From assembly GCF_900112175.1 (NCBI RefSeq), contig NZ_FOYT01000005.1:1-64000 (forward strand): a DNA stretch of 64,000 nt, in the 5' to 3' direction. Positions within the stretch are counted from its first letter, which is position 1; the number at the start of each line of letters is the position of its first letter. Positions 1 through 10,133 of this stretch are shown here, piece by piece. The stretch is from Halogeometricum rufum (GTDB lineage Archaea > Halobacteriota > Halobacteria > Halobacteriales > Haloferacaceae). Position numbers and translations under genes: made by a program. Under the pieces are notes generated by a model. It was given only the letters and a program-made list of their open reading frames with translations, was not told where the DNA came from and searched no databases.

Positions 1-1
1 C

Positions 2-774
<773 letters not shown>

Positions 775-775
<1 letters not shown>

Positions 776-1884
776 TGCCGCTGGCCGACCTGTGGGCCGT
801 CGAGTTGCTCATCGCCGCCTTCGCCGGCGGCGCGTTCGGCGCTGCGCTCGGCGCCCTCCCGGCGTTCATCTTCACCGGCTTCATGGTCATCGCCGGAGAA
901 GCGGCCGTCGTCGCCAACGTCGACGCCGGTTCGATCACCGGTTCCGTCGCGTTCGGCGCGCCGTTCTCCCCGGCCATCAGTTTCGCCGGCGGCGCCGCCG
1001 CGACGGCGTACGCGGCGAAACGTGGCTACATGCAGTCGGGCTTCGACTACCACAACGCCAAGGACATCACGTTCGCCCTCGGGACGAAGCCGGACGTCCT
1101 CGCCGTCGGCGGGGTGTTCGGCATCCTCGGCTACTGGCTGACCGTCGCGTCCTCCACGTTCGCGCTCCCGTGGGATCCCATCGCGATGGGCGTCACGCTG
1201 TCGGCCCTCGCGCACCGCGTCGCCTTCGGCTACCCGATAATCGGCGAGGTGCGCGGCGACGGCCTGCTCGACATGTCGCCGTTCGAACGCGAGGAGATGC
1301 GCGTGATGGGAGAGAGCGCGACGAGTGACGCGACGGCGGGCGACGCCGCGACGGACGGGGGAACCGCGAGCGAGGCTGACGGTTCCTCGTCGGAACCACG
1401 GTCCGACGGTGGGACGGCGACGGGTAACCGCCTCGCGGTCGAACCGTGGCTCCCCCACCAGTACAAGTGGGGTAACGTCGCCGCGGTCAGCCTCGTCGCC
1501 GGCCTCCTCGGGGCGTACATCGCGATGGCGACCGGCAGCGCGTTCCTCGCGTTCGGTATCAGCGCGGCGTCGCTGCTGTTCCTCAACCTCGGCGTCGAGC
1601 GCATCCCCGTCACCCACCACATGACCATCATCGGGAGCGCCGGTGCGCTCGCGTCGGTGGGCGGTGCCGACGGGTCGCTCCTCGTCGCACTCGTCGCCGG
1701 CGGCATCCTCGGGACGGTTGCCGGCCTGTTCGGCGAGTTGTTCCAGCGCATCTTCTACGCGCACAGCGACACCCACTGGGACCCGCCGGCGGCCGCCATC
1801 GTCTTCGGGTCGTTCCTCATCGCGGTGCTCTACATCGCGGGCGTCTTCCCGGGTGCGTCGTACGTCCCGACGCTGGGATTCTGA
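775..1884 (+). CDS. Polytopic membrane protein co-transcribed with glpK (candidate glycerol-uptake partner)
   Basis: A 369-residue protein with two hydrophobic blocks, about residues 5-155 and 225-369, each with several membrane segments rich in Gly and Ala. Between them lies a polar, probably disordered loop (about 175-220) rich in Ser, Thr, Gly and Asp. In Haloferax volcanii a membrane protein of this kind follows glpK and has been proposed to help glycerol uptake. It is not an aquaporin-type facilitator: no NPA motif is visible. The ATG overlaps the glpK stop, so translational coupling is likely. The role in glycerol transport is inference from position; the exact substrate is unknown. Confidence 0.85.
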
Positions 1885-1977
1885 CGCGCGAGGCGACGGC
1901 AACCCCTCCACTTTTCCGCCGACTCACGCCGTAGCGTAGCGGCGGTCCCGGAAACCGCCGGTTCGGGTCGGTTCAGT

Positions 1978-2364
1978 TCAGTTCAGCTTGCGGTACTCGC
2001 GTGCGCCCTCGGCCGACTCGACCACGGAGTCGAGCGTCGCCTTCGAGGAGGTGGACTCGACGGCGGCTTCGAGCGCTCCTTCGAGGATGGGGGCGTCGGC
2101 GATGACCGCCTCCGTGTCCGTCATCTCCATGGCGAGTTCGGTGTTCATGACGGCGCTCCCGAGGTCCACGAGGACGACGACGCCGTCGCCGTCGTCCGCC
2201 GCCTCGAGGGCCTCCTCGATTCGGTTGGCGTTGGTGCCGACGCCGCCGTCGCCGTCGCCGCCCGCGGCCTCGATTCGCGCGTTCCCGCCGCCCATCTGCG
2301 CGGCGATGTCGCAGATGCCCTCGGCCGCCTTGTCGCTGTGCGAGACGACGACCAGCCCGATCAT
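1978..2364 (-). CDS. dhaM: Dihydroxyacetone kinase phosphotransfer subunit DhaM (EIIA-Man domain only)
   Basis: Carries phosphate from the PTS to DhaL-bound ADP so that DhaK can phosphorylate dihydroxyacetone. It has 128 residues and consists of a single mannose-type EIIA domain beginning MIGLVVVSHS; His9 is the expected phosphorylated residue. The HPr and enzyme I domains fused to some bacterial DhaM proteins are absent. The ATG chosen overlaps the dhaL stop by four bases (ATGA) and begins exactly at the conserved N-terminus; the frame is open further upstream but that part lies inside dhaL. It is the last gene of the dhaK-dhaL-dhaM operon and converges on the glpK operon, 93 bases away. Confidence 0.93.
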   Translation of the reverse strand: MIGLVVVSHSDKAAEGICDIAAQMGGGNARIEAAGGDGDGGVGTNANRIEEALEAADDGDGVVVLVDLGSAVMNTELAMEMTDTEAVIADAPILEGALEAAVESTSSKATLDSVVESAEGAREYRKLN

Positions 2365-3071
2365 TGGGCCTCCTCGGGGTCCTCGTCCGGGACCGACTCG
2401 GCCGCCGGCGCCACGTCCGTCTCGCCCTCCAGATACTCCTCGGCCGTCGCCAGAATCTCCTCCATGATGAACAGCGTGCTGGTCGCGCCGGGGTCCTGGT
2501 GGCCGACCGACCGCCACCCGAGGAACGAGGCGCGCCCCTTCGTCGCCTTTATCGGGACGGTGAACGCGACGCCGCGTCTGGCCCCCTCGACGGCCTTGGC
2601 GAACGCCGTCAACGGCGGCAGGTCGTCGTGTTCGATGGACTTCTTGTACGTGTGGACCGCGGGCACCAGTGCGTCCACCATGGTCTTCGCGCCGATCGGC
2701 GCGTCACCCCTGTCCTGCACCTTGTCGAGGTACGCCTCGGCGAACGCGACGGACGTCTCCGTCGTGATTCCTCCCTCCAGTTCCTGACTCGCGGTCATGA
2801 GCGACCCGCCGTAGAGGGGGCCCGCCGCGCCGCCGACGTTGCCGATGATGGTGGTCCCCACCGTCTTCACCACCTCGGCGGGCGACATCTCCTCGAACTC
2901 GTCGGTCTTCTCGGCGACGGCGCTGAACCCGCGGTACATGTTGTTCCCGTGGTCGGCGTCGCCGATAGCCGAGTCGAGGTCGGTCAGATGCGACTTCTCG
3001 TCTTCGATGCGCGCCGCCACGTTCTCGATGGCTGTGATGAGTGCCTCACGCTGGACGGATTCGTCGGCCAT
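2361..3071 (-). CDS. dhaL: Dihydroxyacetone kinase ADP-binding subunit DhaL
   Basis: Binds ADP with two magnesium ions as a permanent cofactor; DhaM rephosphorylates it and it passes the phosphate to dihydroxyacetone on DhaK. It has 236 residues, slightly longer than typical DhaL (about 210), the excess being an acidic C-terminal tail. The metal-binding motif DSAIGDADHGNN lies at about residues 33-44, with D33, D38 and D40 as the expected ligands. The start is MADESVQ at 3071; an in-frame upstream ATG four codons earlier is possible but less likely. The gene lies 87 bases after dhaK and overlaps dhaM by four bases. Confidence 0.94.
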   Translation of the reverse strand: MADESVQREALITAIENVAARIEDEKSHLTDLDSAIGDADHGNNMYRGFSAVAEKTDEFEEMSPAEVVKTVGTTIIGNVGGAAGPLYGGSLMTASQELEGGITTETSVAFAEAYLDKVQDRGDAPIGAKTMVDALVPAVHTYKKSIEHDDLPPLTAFAKAVEGARRGVAFTVPIKATKGRASFLGWRSVGHQDPGATSTLFIMEEILATAEEYLEGETDVAPAAESVPDEDPEEAQ

Positions 3072-3158
3072 ACCGACACACACGGCGGCTGTTGGCTTGA
3101 AACTACGGCGAGAAAAACGGGTGGTGTCAAGGTCCGCTCGCGGCCGTCGGCGGCTACC

Positions 3159-4154
3159 TCACCGCTTCAGCGCGGGGGTGTCGACCGCGGCGCCGAGCAG
3201 TTCCTTCAGTTCGTCGTCCACGCGACAGACCGTGACGGAGCAGCCCATCATGTCCAGCGAGGTCATGTAGTCGCCGACCCACGCGTCCCACGTCTCCAGG
3301 CCGCGGTCGTCGAGTATCTCCTGCACCTTCCGGTTCACGATGAACAGTTCCGACAGCGGCGTCCCGCCCATGCCGTTGACGATGGAGACGACGTCGTCGC
3401 CGTCGTCGGGGTCGAGGTCCGCGAGGACGTTCTCGGTGAGGTGTTCGGCCACCTCGTCGGCGGTCATCATCTCGGTTCGCTCCGTTCCGGGTTCGCCGTG
3501 GATGCCGATGCCGAGTTCTATCTCGTCCTCGCCGAGGTCGAACGTCTCCTCGCCCTTCTCGGGCGTGATGCAGGAGGTGAGCGCCATCCCCATCGTCCGC
3601 ACGTTGTCGATGACCTTCTCGCCGACCGCCTGCACCTCCTCCAGCGACCCGCCGTCGGCCGCCTTCGCGCCGACGGCCTTGTGGACGAGGATGGTGCCGC
3701 AGACGCCGCGGCGGCCCGAGGTGTACAGCGAGTCCTCGACGGCCACGTCGTCGTTGACGACCACCTGCGCCACCTCGACGTCCTCCATCTCGGCCATCTC
3801 GGCGGCCGTGTCGAAGTTCATCACGTCGCCCTCGTAGTTCTTCACGACGCAGAGGACCCCCTCGCCGGCGTCGCAGGCCCGTACCATCTCGTTCAGTTCG
3901 TCGGCCGTCGGTGAGGTGAACACCTCGCCCGCCGCCGCGCCGTCCAGCATCCCGTCGCCGATGTAGCCGGCGTGTGTCGGTTCGTGTCCGCTCCCGCCTC
4001 CGGAGACGACGCCCACCTTGCCGTCGACCGGCGCATCCGACCGAACGAGAACCTTGGTGCCGTCGAGTCGACGGACTCTGTCGGGATACGCCGCCACCAT
4101 TCCCTCCAGCATCTCGTCCACGTAGTCCGATGGGTCGTTTACCAGTTTCTTCAT
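3159..4154 (-). CDS. dhaK: Dihydroxyacetone kinase substrate-binding subunit DhaK
   Basis: Binds dihydroxyacetone covalently and holds it for phosphorylation to DHAP, which enters glycolysis or gluconeogenesis. It has 331 residues, normal for DhaK. The phosphate/substrate loop GGSGHEP is at residues 53-59. The histidine that forms the hemiaminal with the substrate is H219 in GIGIHGEPG. It is the first gene of the dha operon, with the start at MKKLVNDP. With glycerol kinase next door it gives the cell two routes from three-carbon alcohols to DHAP. DHA is a known overflow product of organisms sharing hypersaline habitats. Confidence 0.96.
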   Translation of the reverse strand: MKKLVNDPSDYVDEMLEGMVAAYPDRVRRLDGTKVLVRSDAPVDGKVGVVSGGGSGHEPTHAGYIGDGMLDGAAAGEVFTSPTADELNEMVRACDAGEGVLCVVKNYEGDVMNFDTAAEMAEMEDVEVAQVVVNDDVAVEDSLYTSGRRGVCGTILVHKAVGAKAADGGSLEEVQAVGEKVIDNVRTMGMALTSCITPEKGEETFDLGEDEIELGIGIHGEPGTERTEMMTADEVAEHLTENVLADLDPDDGDDVVSIVNGMGGTPLSELFIVNRKVQEILDDRGLETWDAWVGDYMTSLDMMGCSVTVCRVDDELKELLGAAVDTPALKR

Positions 4155-4253
4155 GGTCCAAAATGATAGACGGCCGATTCCGTCAAAAGTGTTAGCTGTG
4201 GTTCACCTGAACGAACCGGGGTCACGTCGGGCGAAAATCGCCGGCCGTCGGGG

Positions 4254-7200
4254 CTACTCCGTTCGCGTGACGCCGATGACGATGGTGACGCCCTCGACGT
4301 CCCACTCCTCGGTCAGGTCGGCGTCCTCGCCCGCCGCGTCGAGGGTGGTCGCGCGGACCTCCTCGGCGACGAGGCTGTCGTGCCGATTCACCAGGTCGGC
4401 CACCCGGTCGTCCTGCACGTCGAGGCTGACCGCTATCTCCTCCTCGACGTCGAGGTCCAGGCGCTTGCGCATCTCCTGGATGCGGCGGATGACGTCGCGG
4501 GCGTAGCCCTCGGCCTCTATCTCCTCGGTGAGAGAGGTGTCGACGTAGACGACGCCGCCGTCGGTGCCGTCGGTCGCGTCGAACTCGGCCGCGTAGACGT
4601 TCTCGGGCGGTTCGGCGCGGTACTCGACCATCTCGTCGGTGAGTTCGACCGCCTCGCCGTCCACCTCGACGCCGGATTCGACCGCCTCGCGGGAGGCTCC
4701 CTTCACCGCCTGCATCACCTTCTGGGCGTCCCCGCCGAAGGCGGGGCCGATGACGCCCATCTGCGGGTCGGCGTACTCGACGAGTTCGTCGAACGTCTCG
4801 ACCACCTCGACGGACCGGGCGTTCACCCGGTCGGCGAGGAGGTCGGACAACGCCTCGACGGCCTCGGCCACCTCGTCGTCCTCGCTGGCGACGACGACGC
4901 GCTGGACGGGCCATCGAAGCTTACGTTCGCCCTGCTGGCGGGCGTTGGCGGCCGCCTCCTCGACGTTCCGCAGGACCGCCATGTTGCGTTCGAGTTCCTC
5001 GTCGCGCCACGACTCGTCCACCGTCGGGTAGTCGAGGGCGTGGACGGTGGTCTCGCTCCCGTCGAGGTGCTGGTACATCCGTTCGGCGACGTACGGCGTG
5101 AACGGCGCGACGAGTCGCACCGTCTCGTTCAGGACCGTCGCCAGCGTCGCGTACGCGCCGCGTTTGGACGCGGAGTCCTCCTCCTCCCACATCCGTTCGC
5201 GGATGGCCTTCACGTAGAAGCGCGAGACGTCGCCCGTCACGAAGTCGATGACGGCGTTGAGCGCGTCGGACACCTCGTAGTCGTCCCACGCCGCGGCCAC
5301 CTCGGCCTTCACAGTCTGCAGGCGCGACAGCACCCACTCGTCCACGACGGTGAGTTCGCCCGCGTCGAGGTCCGGGTTCGACGGGTCGTAGCCGTCCAGT
5401 TCCATGTACGGCAGGGGGAACCTGAACACGTTCCAGAAGATGTTCAGGTCCGACTGGGTGTCGTCGAGGCCGTCCCACTCGAACGAGAGGTCGACGCCCT
5501 GTTGGTCGTGGCTCAGGAGGTACGCGCGCAGGGGGTCCCGCCCCGCGCGGTCGATGGCCTCCTCCGGCGTGACGATGTTGCCCAGCGACTTCGACATCTT
5601 CCGGCCGTTCTCGTCGTTGGCGAACCCGTGCATGAGGACCTCCTTGTACGGGATCTCGCCGAGCGCGGCGGTTCCCATGCCGAGTTGTGACCAGAACCAC
5701 CCGCGGGTCTGGTCGTGCGCCTCCACGATGAGGTCGGCGGGCCACAGTTCCTCGAACGCGGCCGTCTCGCTGGGGTAGTCGAGCGTGCCCCACGTCGCCA
5801 CCGAGGAGTCTATCCAGACGTCGAACACGTCCGGGACGCGTTCGTAGGTGGTGCCGTCCTCGGTGATGGTGAGGGGGTCCACCGAGGGGCGGTGCAGGTC
5901 CAGTTCCTCGGGGTCGACGTCCTGGTCGGCGCGTTCGGCCAACTCCTCGCGCGTGCCGACGACGAGGAAGTCGCCGTCGTCGGACTGCCAGATGGGCAGC
6001 GGAATGCCCCAGTAGCGCTGCCGGGAGATGTTCCAGTCGGGGGCGTCGGCGACGAAGTCGCGGAAGCGGTTGTCGCGCGCCCACTGCGGGTGCCACTCGG
6101 AGTCGGCGATGTTGTCGAGGAGTTCCTCCTTCACGTCGGTGACGGTGATGAACCACTGGTCGGTGGCGAGGAAGATGATGTCCGTGTCGCACCGCCAGCA
6201 GTGCCCGTAGCGGTGGCGGTGTTCGCCCGAGTGCAGGAGGTGGCCGTCGGCGTCGAGGTCCTCGACTATCTCGGGGTTGGCGTCGCGGACGAACGTCCCG
6301 GCGTAGTCGCCGGCCTGCTCTGTGAACTCGCCGCGACCGTTCACGGGGACGAACACGTCGAGTCCGAGTTCCTGCCCGCGGGCGAAGTCCTCCTGCCCGT
6401 GGCCGGGCGCGGAGTGGACCAGTCCGGTCCGGTCGGCCTCGACGTAGTCGGCGGTGTACACCTCGCCGGCGCCCTCGAAGTCGGCGAACTCGGTCAGGCG
6501 GTCCGCGAGTGGGTGGTCGTACTCCCAGCCGACCATCTCGTCGCCGGACAGTTCCTCGACGACTTCGTAGTCCTCGTAGCGGCCCTTCTTCAGCACGTCC
6601 TCGACGCAGGGTTCGGCGACGTACAGCACCTCGCTCTCGCCGCCCTTCTCCGCGCGGACGGCCTGATAGGTCATCTCGCCGTCGACGGCGACGAACGTGT
6701 TGGCGGGGATGGTCCACGGCGTCGTCGTCCAGATGACGAGGCTCCCCTCCCTGCCTTGCAGGGGGAACTTCACGTAGATGGACGGGGACTCTATCTCGTC
6801 GTACTCGACTTCGTTCGCGGCGATGGCGGTCTGACACCGCGGGCAGTAGTTGACCGAGCGCTTGCCCTGTTCGACGAGTCCGCGCTCTGCGACCTGCTGG
6901 AACGCCCACCAGGCGGCCTCCATGTACTCGGGCGAGAGCGTCTTGTACGGGTCGTCCCAGTCCATCCAGACGCCGATGGACTGGAAGTCCTCGTCCATCG
7001 CCTCGCGGTTGCGTTCGGCGAACGACTTGCACTCCTCGATGAACGACTCCATGCCGTACTCCTCGATGTCCCGCTTGGTCTCGAAGCCGAGTTCCTCCTC
7101 GACTTTGACCTCGATGGGGAGGCCGTGCATGTCGTAGCCCGGCCGGTCCGTGACCCGGTGGCCGGTCATCCGCTTGTAGCGGACGATGGCGTCTTTCAGC

Positions 7201-7385
7201 GTCTTGTTCCACGCCGTTCCGAGGTGCATCTGACCCGACGTGTACGGCGGCCCGTCGACGAAGAAGAAGGCCGGGTCGTCCGCGTGCGCCTCCTTCGTCG
7301 CCTCGTAGGCGTTCTCCTCGTCCCAGTAGTCGCCGACCGCGGACTCCAGGTCCGCCGGCGTGTACTGGTCGCTTAGGTCGTCCAT
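4254..7385 (-). CDS. ileS: Isoleucine--tRNA ligase
   Basis: Class I aminoacyl-tRNA synthetase that charges tRNA-Ile and edits valine. It has 1043 residues, as expected for the archaeal/eukaryotic-type enzyme. The HIGH-type signature appears as MHLGT at about 53-57 and KMSKS at about residues 596-600 (NENGRKMSKSLGN). The WIDSSVATW segment and the long acidic C-terminal region are also typical. The frame stays open far upstream, but the ATG at 7385 gives the conserved N-terminus and has a TATA-like box (bases 7406-7413) about 25 bases ahead. This fits a leaderless mRNA. Confidence 0.97.
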   Translation of the reverse strand: MDDLSDQYTPADLESAVGDYWDEENAYEATKEAHADDPAFFFVDGPPYTSGQMHLGTAWNKTLKDAIVRYKRMTGHRVTDRPGYDMHGLPIEVKVEEELGFETKRDIEEYGMESFIEECKSFAERNREAMDEDFQSIGVWMDWDDPYKTLSPEYMEAAWWAFQQVAERGLVEQGKRSVNYCPRCQTAIAANEVEYDEIESPSIYVKFPLQGREGSLVIWTTTPWTIPANTFVAVDGEMTYQAVRAEKGGESEVLYVAEPCVEDVLKKGRYEDYEVVEELSGDEMVGWEYDHPLADRLTEFADFEGAGEVYTADYVEADRTGLVHSAPGHGQEDFARGQELGLDVFVPVNGRGEFTEQAGDYAGTFVRDANPEIVEDLDADGHLLHSGEHRHRYGHCWRCDTDIIFLATDQWFITVTDVKEELLDNIADSEWHPQWARDNRFRDFVADAPDWNISRQRYWGIPLPIWQSDDGDFLVVGTREELAERADQDVDPEELDLHRPSVDPLTITEDGTTYERVPDVFDVWIDSSVATWGTLDYPSETAAFEELWPADLIVEAHDQTRGWFWSQLGMGTAALGEIPYKEVLMHGFANDENGRKMSKSLGNIVTPEEAIDRAGRDPLRAYLLSHDQQGVDLSFEWDGLDDTQSDLNIFWNVFRFPLPYMELDGYDPSNPDLDAGELTVVDEWVLSRLQTVKAEVAAAWDDYEVSDALNAVIDFVTGDVSRFYVKAIRERMWEEEDSASKRGAYATLATVLNETVRLVAPFTPYVAERMYQHLDGSETTVHALDYPTVDESWRDEELERNMAVLRNVEEAAANARQQGERKLRWPVQRVVVASEDDEVAEAVEALSDLLADRVNARSVEVVETFDELVEYADPQMGVIGPAFGGDAQKVMQAVKGASREAVESGVEVDGEAVELTDEMVEYRAEPPENVYAAEFDATDGTDGGVVYVDTSLTEEIEAEGYARDVIRRIQEMRKRLDLDVEEEIAVSLDVQDDRVADLVNRHDSLVAEEVRATTLDAAGEDADLTEEWDVEGVTIVIGVTRTE

Positions 7386-7405
7386 ACAGGAGGACAATTC
7401 GGGAA

Positions 7406-7413
7406 CGTATATC
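7406..7413 (-). promoter_or_regulatory. TATA-like box of ileS
   Basis: GATATACG on the minus strand, centred about 25 bases before the ATG at 7385. It supports that start over the much longer open frame and implies a leaderless transcript. Confidence 0.55.
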
Positions 7414-7549
7414 AAGTCCGTGGAACCGTGCGAACGGGTCGACGGGCGACCGACCGACCGACGCGCAACCGACCCCTGTCGACCTGCGGCCGGACCCCGA
7501 GGGCCGGCCTCCACCCGCACCCGCCCGCGTTCCACCGGACCCCGCCGAC

Positions 7550-8146
7550 CTACGACCGGCGTCGCGGCGTCGCCGTGTGCCGTCCGATTCGGTCGCCCGT
7601 CTCCTCGTCGTAGACGGTCACCACCGCCGTCGACGGCGTGGCCTCCGCCTCGTACCGCGTCAGCGTCGTGGCGATGACCGCTTCCACGTCGTCGTCGAAC
7701 GACAGCGACTCGGGGTCGCGCGGCGACCGGACCGTCGGAACAGAGACGGTGTCCCACCCGGTCCAGGCGAGTTCGCCGTGCAGTATCGTCGGCTGGACGC
7801 TGTACGCCTCCTCGACGGGCATCTTCGCCTCGAACAGGAGGAGGAAGCCGTTCGAGTAGTCGTCGTTCCGCACGTCGTTGTCCATCGACTGCTCTCGCTT
7901 CGGGTAGTGGTCGGTGAACAGGTCGTCCACGTCCGCGGGCGACTCGGTGAACAGTTCGGTGTGGGCGGTTCCCCGCGACGCCGCGGAGAGGCCGCCGACG
8001 AACCACGGTTCGTCTGCGGGGTGGAACACCGTCGTCGCGTGGTCCATGTCGATACGACCGCTCACCCGTCGCCGGACGGTCCCGAGACAACCGGTGAGGC
8101 CGGTGAGCGAGGCGGCGGACGCCGCGAGGAGGGCTCTGCGCTTCAC
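7550..8146 (-). CDS. Predicted lipoprotein, haloarchaeal, unknown function
   Basis: A 198-residue protein with an N-terminal signal containing twin basic residues (KRR), a hydrophobic stretch and a lipobox LTGC with Cys20. It is therefore probably exported and lipid-anchored on the outside of the membrane. The mature part is acidic with beta-rich character; no enzyme motif is recognised. The start codon is GTG at 8146, supported by a TATA-like box GTTATTTATC at 8168-8177. The neighbours (ileS downstream, a Tat-exported beta-helix protein upstream) lie in separate transcription units and say little about function. Confidence 0.8.
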   Translation of the reverse strand: MKRRALLAASAASLTGLTGCLGTVRRRVSGRIDMDHATTVFHPADEPWFVGGLSAASRGTAHTELFTESPADVDDLFTDHYPKREQSMDNDVRNDDYSNGFLLLFEAKMPVEEAYSVQPTILHGELAWTGWDTVSVPTVRSPRDPESLSFDDDVEAVIATTLTRYEAEATPSTAVVTVYDEETGDRIGRHTATPRRRS

Positions 8147-8167
8147 GTCGTCAGCTGTCGTTCTGTC

Positions 8168-8177
8168 GATAAATAAC
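8168..8177 (-). promoter_or_regulatory. TATA-like box deciding a GTG start
   Basis: GTTATTTATC on the minus strand, centred about 26 bases before the GTG at 8146. It supports the non-ATG start of the lipoprotein gene and a leaderless message. Confidence 0.5.
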
Positions 8178-8248
8178 TGCGGGTCCGGTCCGGCTCTTCG
8201 AACGCCGACGTGTCGTCGGCCGCCTCGTACTCGGTCTTGCTCGGTGCG

Positions 8249-9418
8249 CTACGGACGGTTCGCGTGAACCTTCGAGTCGGAACCGACGTCTTGGATATCG
8301 GTGTCGAACCCCGCTATCGTGTTCGATATCAGCTTGTTGTTCTCGCCGACGTTCAGGACGCCGACCGCACCCAGGTCCGAGTTCTCGTCACGGAGTTCGT
8401 TGTTCACGAGTTTGTTGTTGTTCACGCTGGCGAGGTACGCCCCGACGATCGCCTCGTCGACGCGGTTCCGCACGAACCGGTTGTTCTCCGCGGCCGCACT
8501 CGCCACCCCGATGTCGCTGTTGCGCACGTCGTTCCCGCGTACCGCGACCCCCGAGGAGGCGAAGACGAGGACCCCCGCCGACGTGGCCGAATCGTAGCTG
8601 TCACCGTACCGGTTGTCGGCGACGAGGTTGTCCCGAACCGTCCCGTCCGCACCGAACCCGATTTGAATCCCGTTCGGGCCCCACGCCTCGCCGACCCCAC
8701 CGCCCGCTTCGACGGTGTTTCCGACCACGTCCACCGTCGGTGCGGGGTGGGTACCACTGTCCCCGTTCGCCCCGATGCCCGTCCGTTCGTACTCGCGCAC
8801 CTCGTTCCCTCGAACCGTCACGCTGGAATCGCCGTAGGCGATAACGCCGAACGTCTCCTTACCCCCGACACCCATGTTCCGGACGGTGGTGTCCGAGACG
8901 CTACCCGAGACGTTCCGGACCAACACGCCGACGGAACGGTCGTCGGGTTGCCTGTCGTCGCCGTCGATTTCGAGTCCGGAGACGGTGACGGTCACCGCGT
9001 CGGAACCGGTCACCACACCACCGCTCTCGGTTCCACCGTACGCGAACACCACCGGTTCCCACTCGTTTCCGCTCTCGGGAACCGCGAACGCCGCCGGCGA
9101 CGACGGGGCGCGAATCGTCGGGTCGTCTACCCCACGCAGGTGGAGACTCGTGTCGACGACCACCTGTTCGACGTAGGGGCCTCCGCTCCCCCTCACGCAC
9201 ACCGTGTCGCCGGTACTGGCGGCGTCGACGCCCGCCTGAACCGTCGGTTCGTCGTCAGGGACGACGACATCGCATCCCTTGGTTCCCGGCGGCCCACCAC
9301 CGCGTCCCGGACGCGCACTCGCCGTTCCACCCAGACCAGCGACGGTCAGCCCACTCAGCCCGACGCCTTTGAGAACGCTTCGTCTGTCCACCAGTCGCCT
9401 CGATGACTCGTTCGACAT
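8249..9418 (-). CDS. Tat-exported right-handed beta-helix repeat protein (NosD-like)
   Basis: A 389-residue protein with a twin-arginine signal (RRSVLKG at 12-18, then a hydrophobic segment ending near ASARPG). The mature part begins with the TVQAGVDAASTGDTVCVRGS type of segment common at the start of surface beta-helix proteins. It continues with many short repeats of the form G-N-x-V-x-x-N (for example VVGNTVEAG, VRGNDVRNS, FVRNRVDEA, LVNNELRDE, LISNTIAGF), the PbH1 pattern of right-handed parallel beta-helices. Such proteins bind or cleave polysaccharide, but no catalytic triad can be assigned. The probable location is outside the cell. Confidence 0.85.
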   Translation of the reverse strand: MSNESSRRLVDRRSVLKGVGLSGLTVAGLGGTASARPGRGGGPPGTKGCDVVVPDDEPTVQAGVDAASTGDTVCVRGSGGPYVEQVVVDTSLHLRGVDDPTIRAPSSPAAFAVPESGNEWEPVVFAYGGTESGGVVTGSDAVTVTVSGLEIDGDDRQPDDRSVGVLVRNVSGSVSDTTVRNMGVGGKETFGVIAYGDSSVTVRGNEVREYERTGIGANGDSGTHPAPTVDVVGNTVEAGGGVGEAWGPNGIQIGFGADGTVRDNLVADNRYGDSYDSATSAGVLVFASSGVAVRGNDVRNSDIGVASAAAENNRFVRNRVDEAIVGAYLASVNNNKLVNNELRDENSDLGAVGVLNVGENNKLISNTIAGFDTDIQDVGSDSKVHANRP

Positions 9419-9566
9419 CCCGCATAGCTATTGACTCACCGACACTTAGTTTCTCGTGTGCCTCGCTCGGCCGCGCGTTCTCCGACATTCGCCGCCTCAA
9501 CGGTCGCACGGCAGACTCGTCGCTCGAAGCGTAGGTGACGTACTCGGCGACAGAGACGGTGGCCTC

Positions 9567-10028
9567 TCAGAAGTCCGGCAGGTCGTCGGGCGCCTCGTAC
9601 TCGGACTCCCAGTCGATGTAGTCGTCTTTCAGCACGTCGCACACCGTCTGTCCCAACTCCGTCAGGCCGGCGTTGATGCTCGAAACCTGCTTCCACGAGG
9701 CGAGGTCGGGGTGGACCTCCCGTTCCTTCCAGTCCTGCGGGAGGCCCGGCGCGTGGTAGCCGACGCGTCCGGCGAAGTCGTCCCAGAAGAAGTCGAAGTC
9801 CGACCCGAGGCCGAGGTCCGTGACGATGGCCCACTCGCCGGCCGTCACCTGCGTCTCGGCGGCCCACTCCGCGAACGCCTCGGCCCACGCCCCCTCCCGG
9901 AGGAACGCGCCGAGTTCGTCGCGTCGGTAGTCGTTGTCGTCGCCGACCACGTCGGCGTCGTCGTACTCGTTCGGGTCGACGGACGGGCTGAGTTCCGGCG
10001 GCGTCGGGGGTTCGGCGTCGAGTGCCAT
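9567..10028 (-). CDS. Conserved haloarchaeal hypothetical protein
   Basis: A 153-residue acidic, cytoplasmic-looking protein with no signal peptide or membrane segment. It is rich in Trp and Asp, with recognisable blocks around WAIVTDLGLGSDFDFFWDDF and a C-terminal part with predicted helices. I know no function for it. The start MALDAEPP has an AT-rich box (GCTTTTACC, minus strand, near 10055) at the usual distance. It is a single gene, separate from the nuclease-like gene upstream. Confidence 0.75.
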   Translation of the reverse strand: MALDAEPPTPPELSPSVDPNEYDDADVVGDDNDYRRDELGAFLREGAWAEAFAEWAAETQVTAGEWAIVTDLGLGSDFDFFWDDFAGRVGYHAPGLPQDWKEREVHPDLASWKQVSSINAGLTELGQTVCDVLKDDYIDWESEYEAPDDLPDF

Positions 10029-10133
10029 GTCTCCCGGTTGGGCGGGCGAGGGTAAAAGCGGCGCCCCGCGACGTCGGCGACACGGCGTCGACGACGCGGC
10101 GGAGCGAGTGGGCGGGCGACCGTCGGCCGTCTC

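Noticed and set aside
2364-3914. A 516-codon plus-strand frame across the dha operon
   Set aside because: Antisense shadow of dhaL and dhaK; it has Arg/His/Val-rich composition instead of haloarchaeal acidic composition.
7386-8090. N-terminal extension of isoleucyl-tRNA synthetase
   Set aside because: The extension is Arg-rich and out of character, lies antisense-like over the lipoprotein gene, and the TATA box at 7406-7413 supports the start at 7385.
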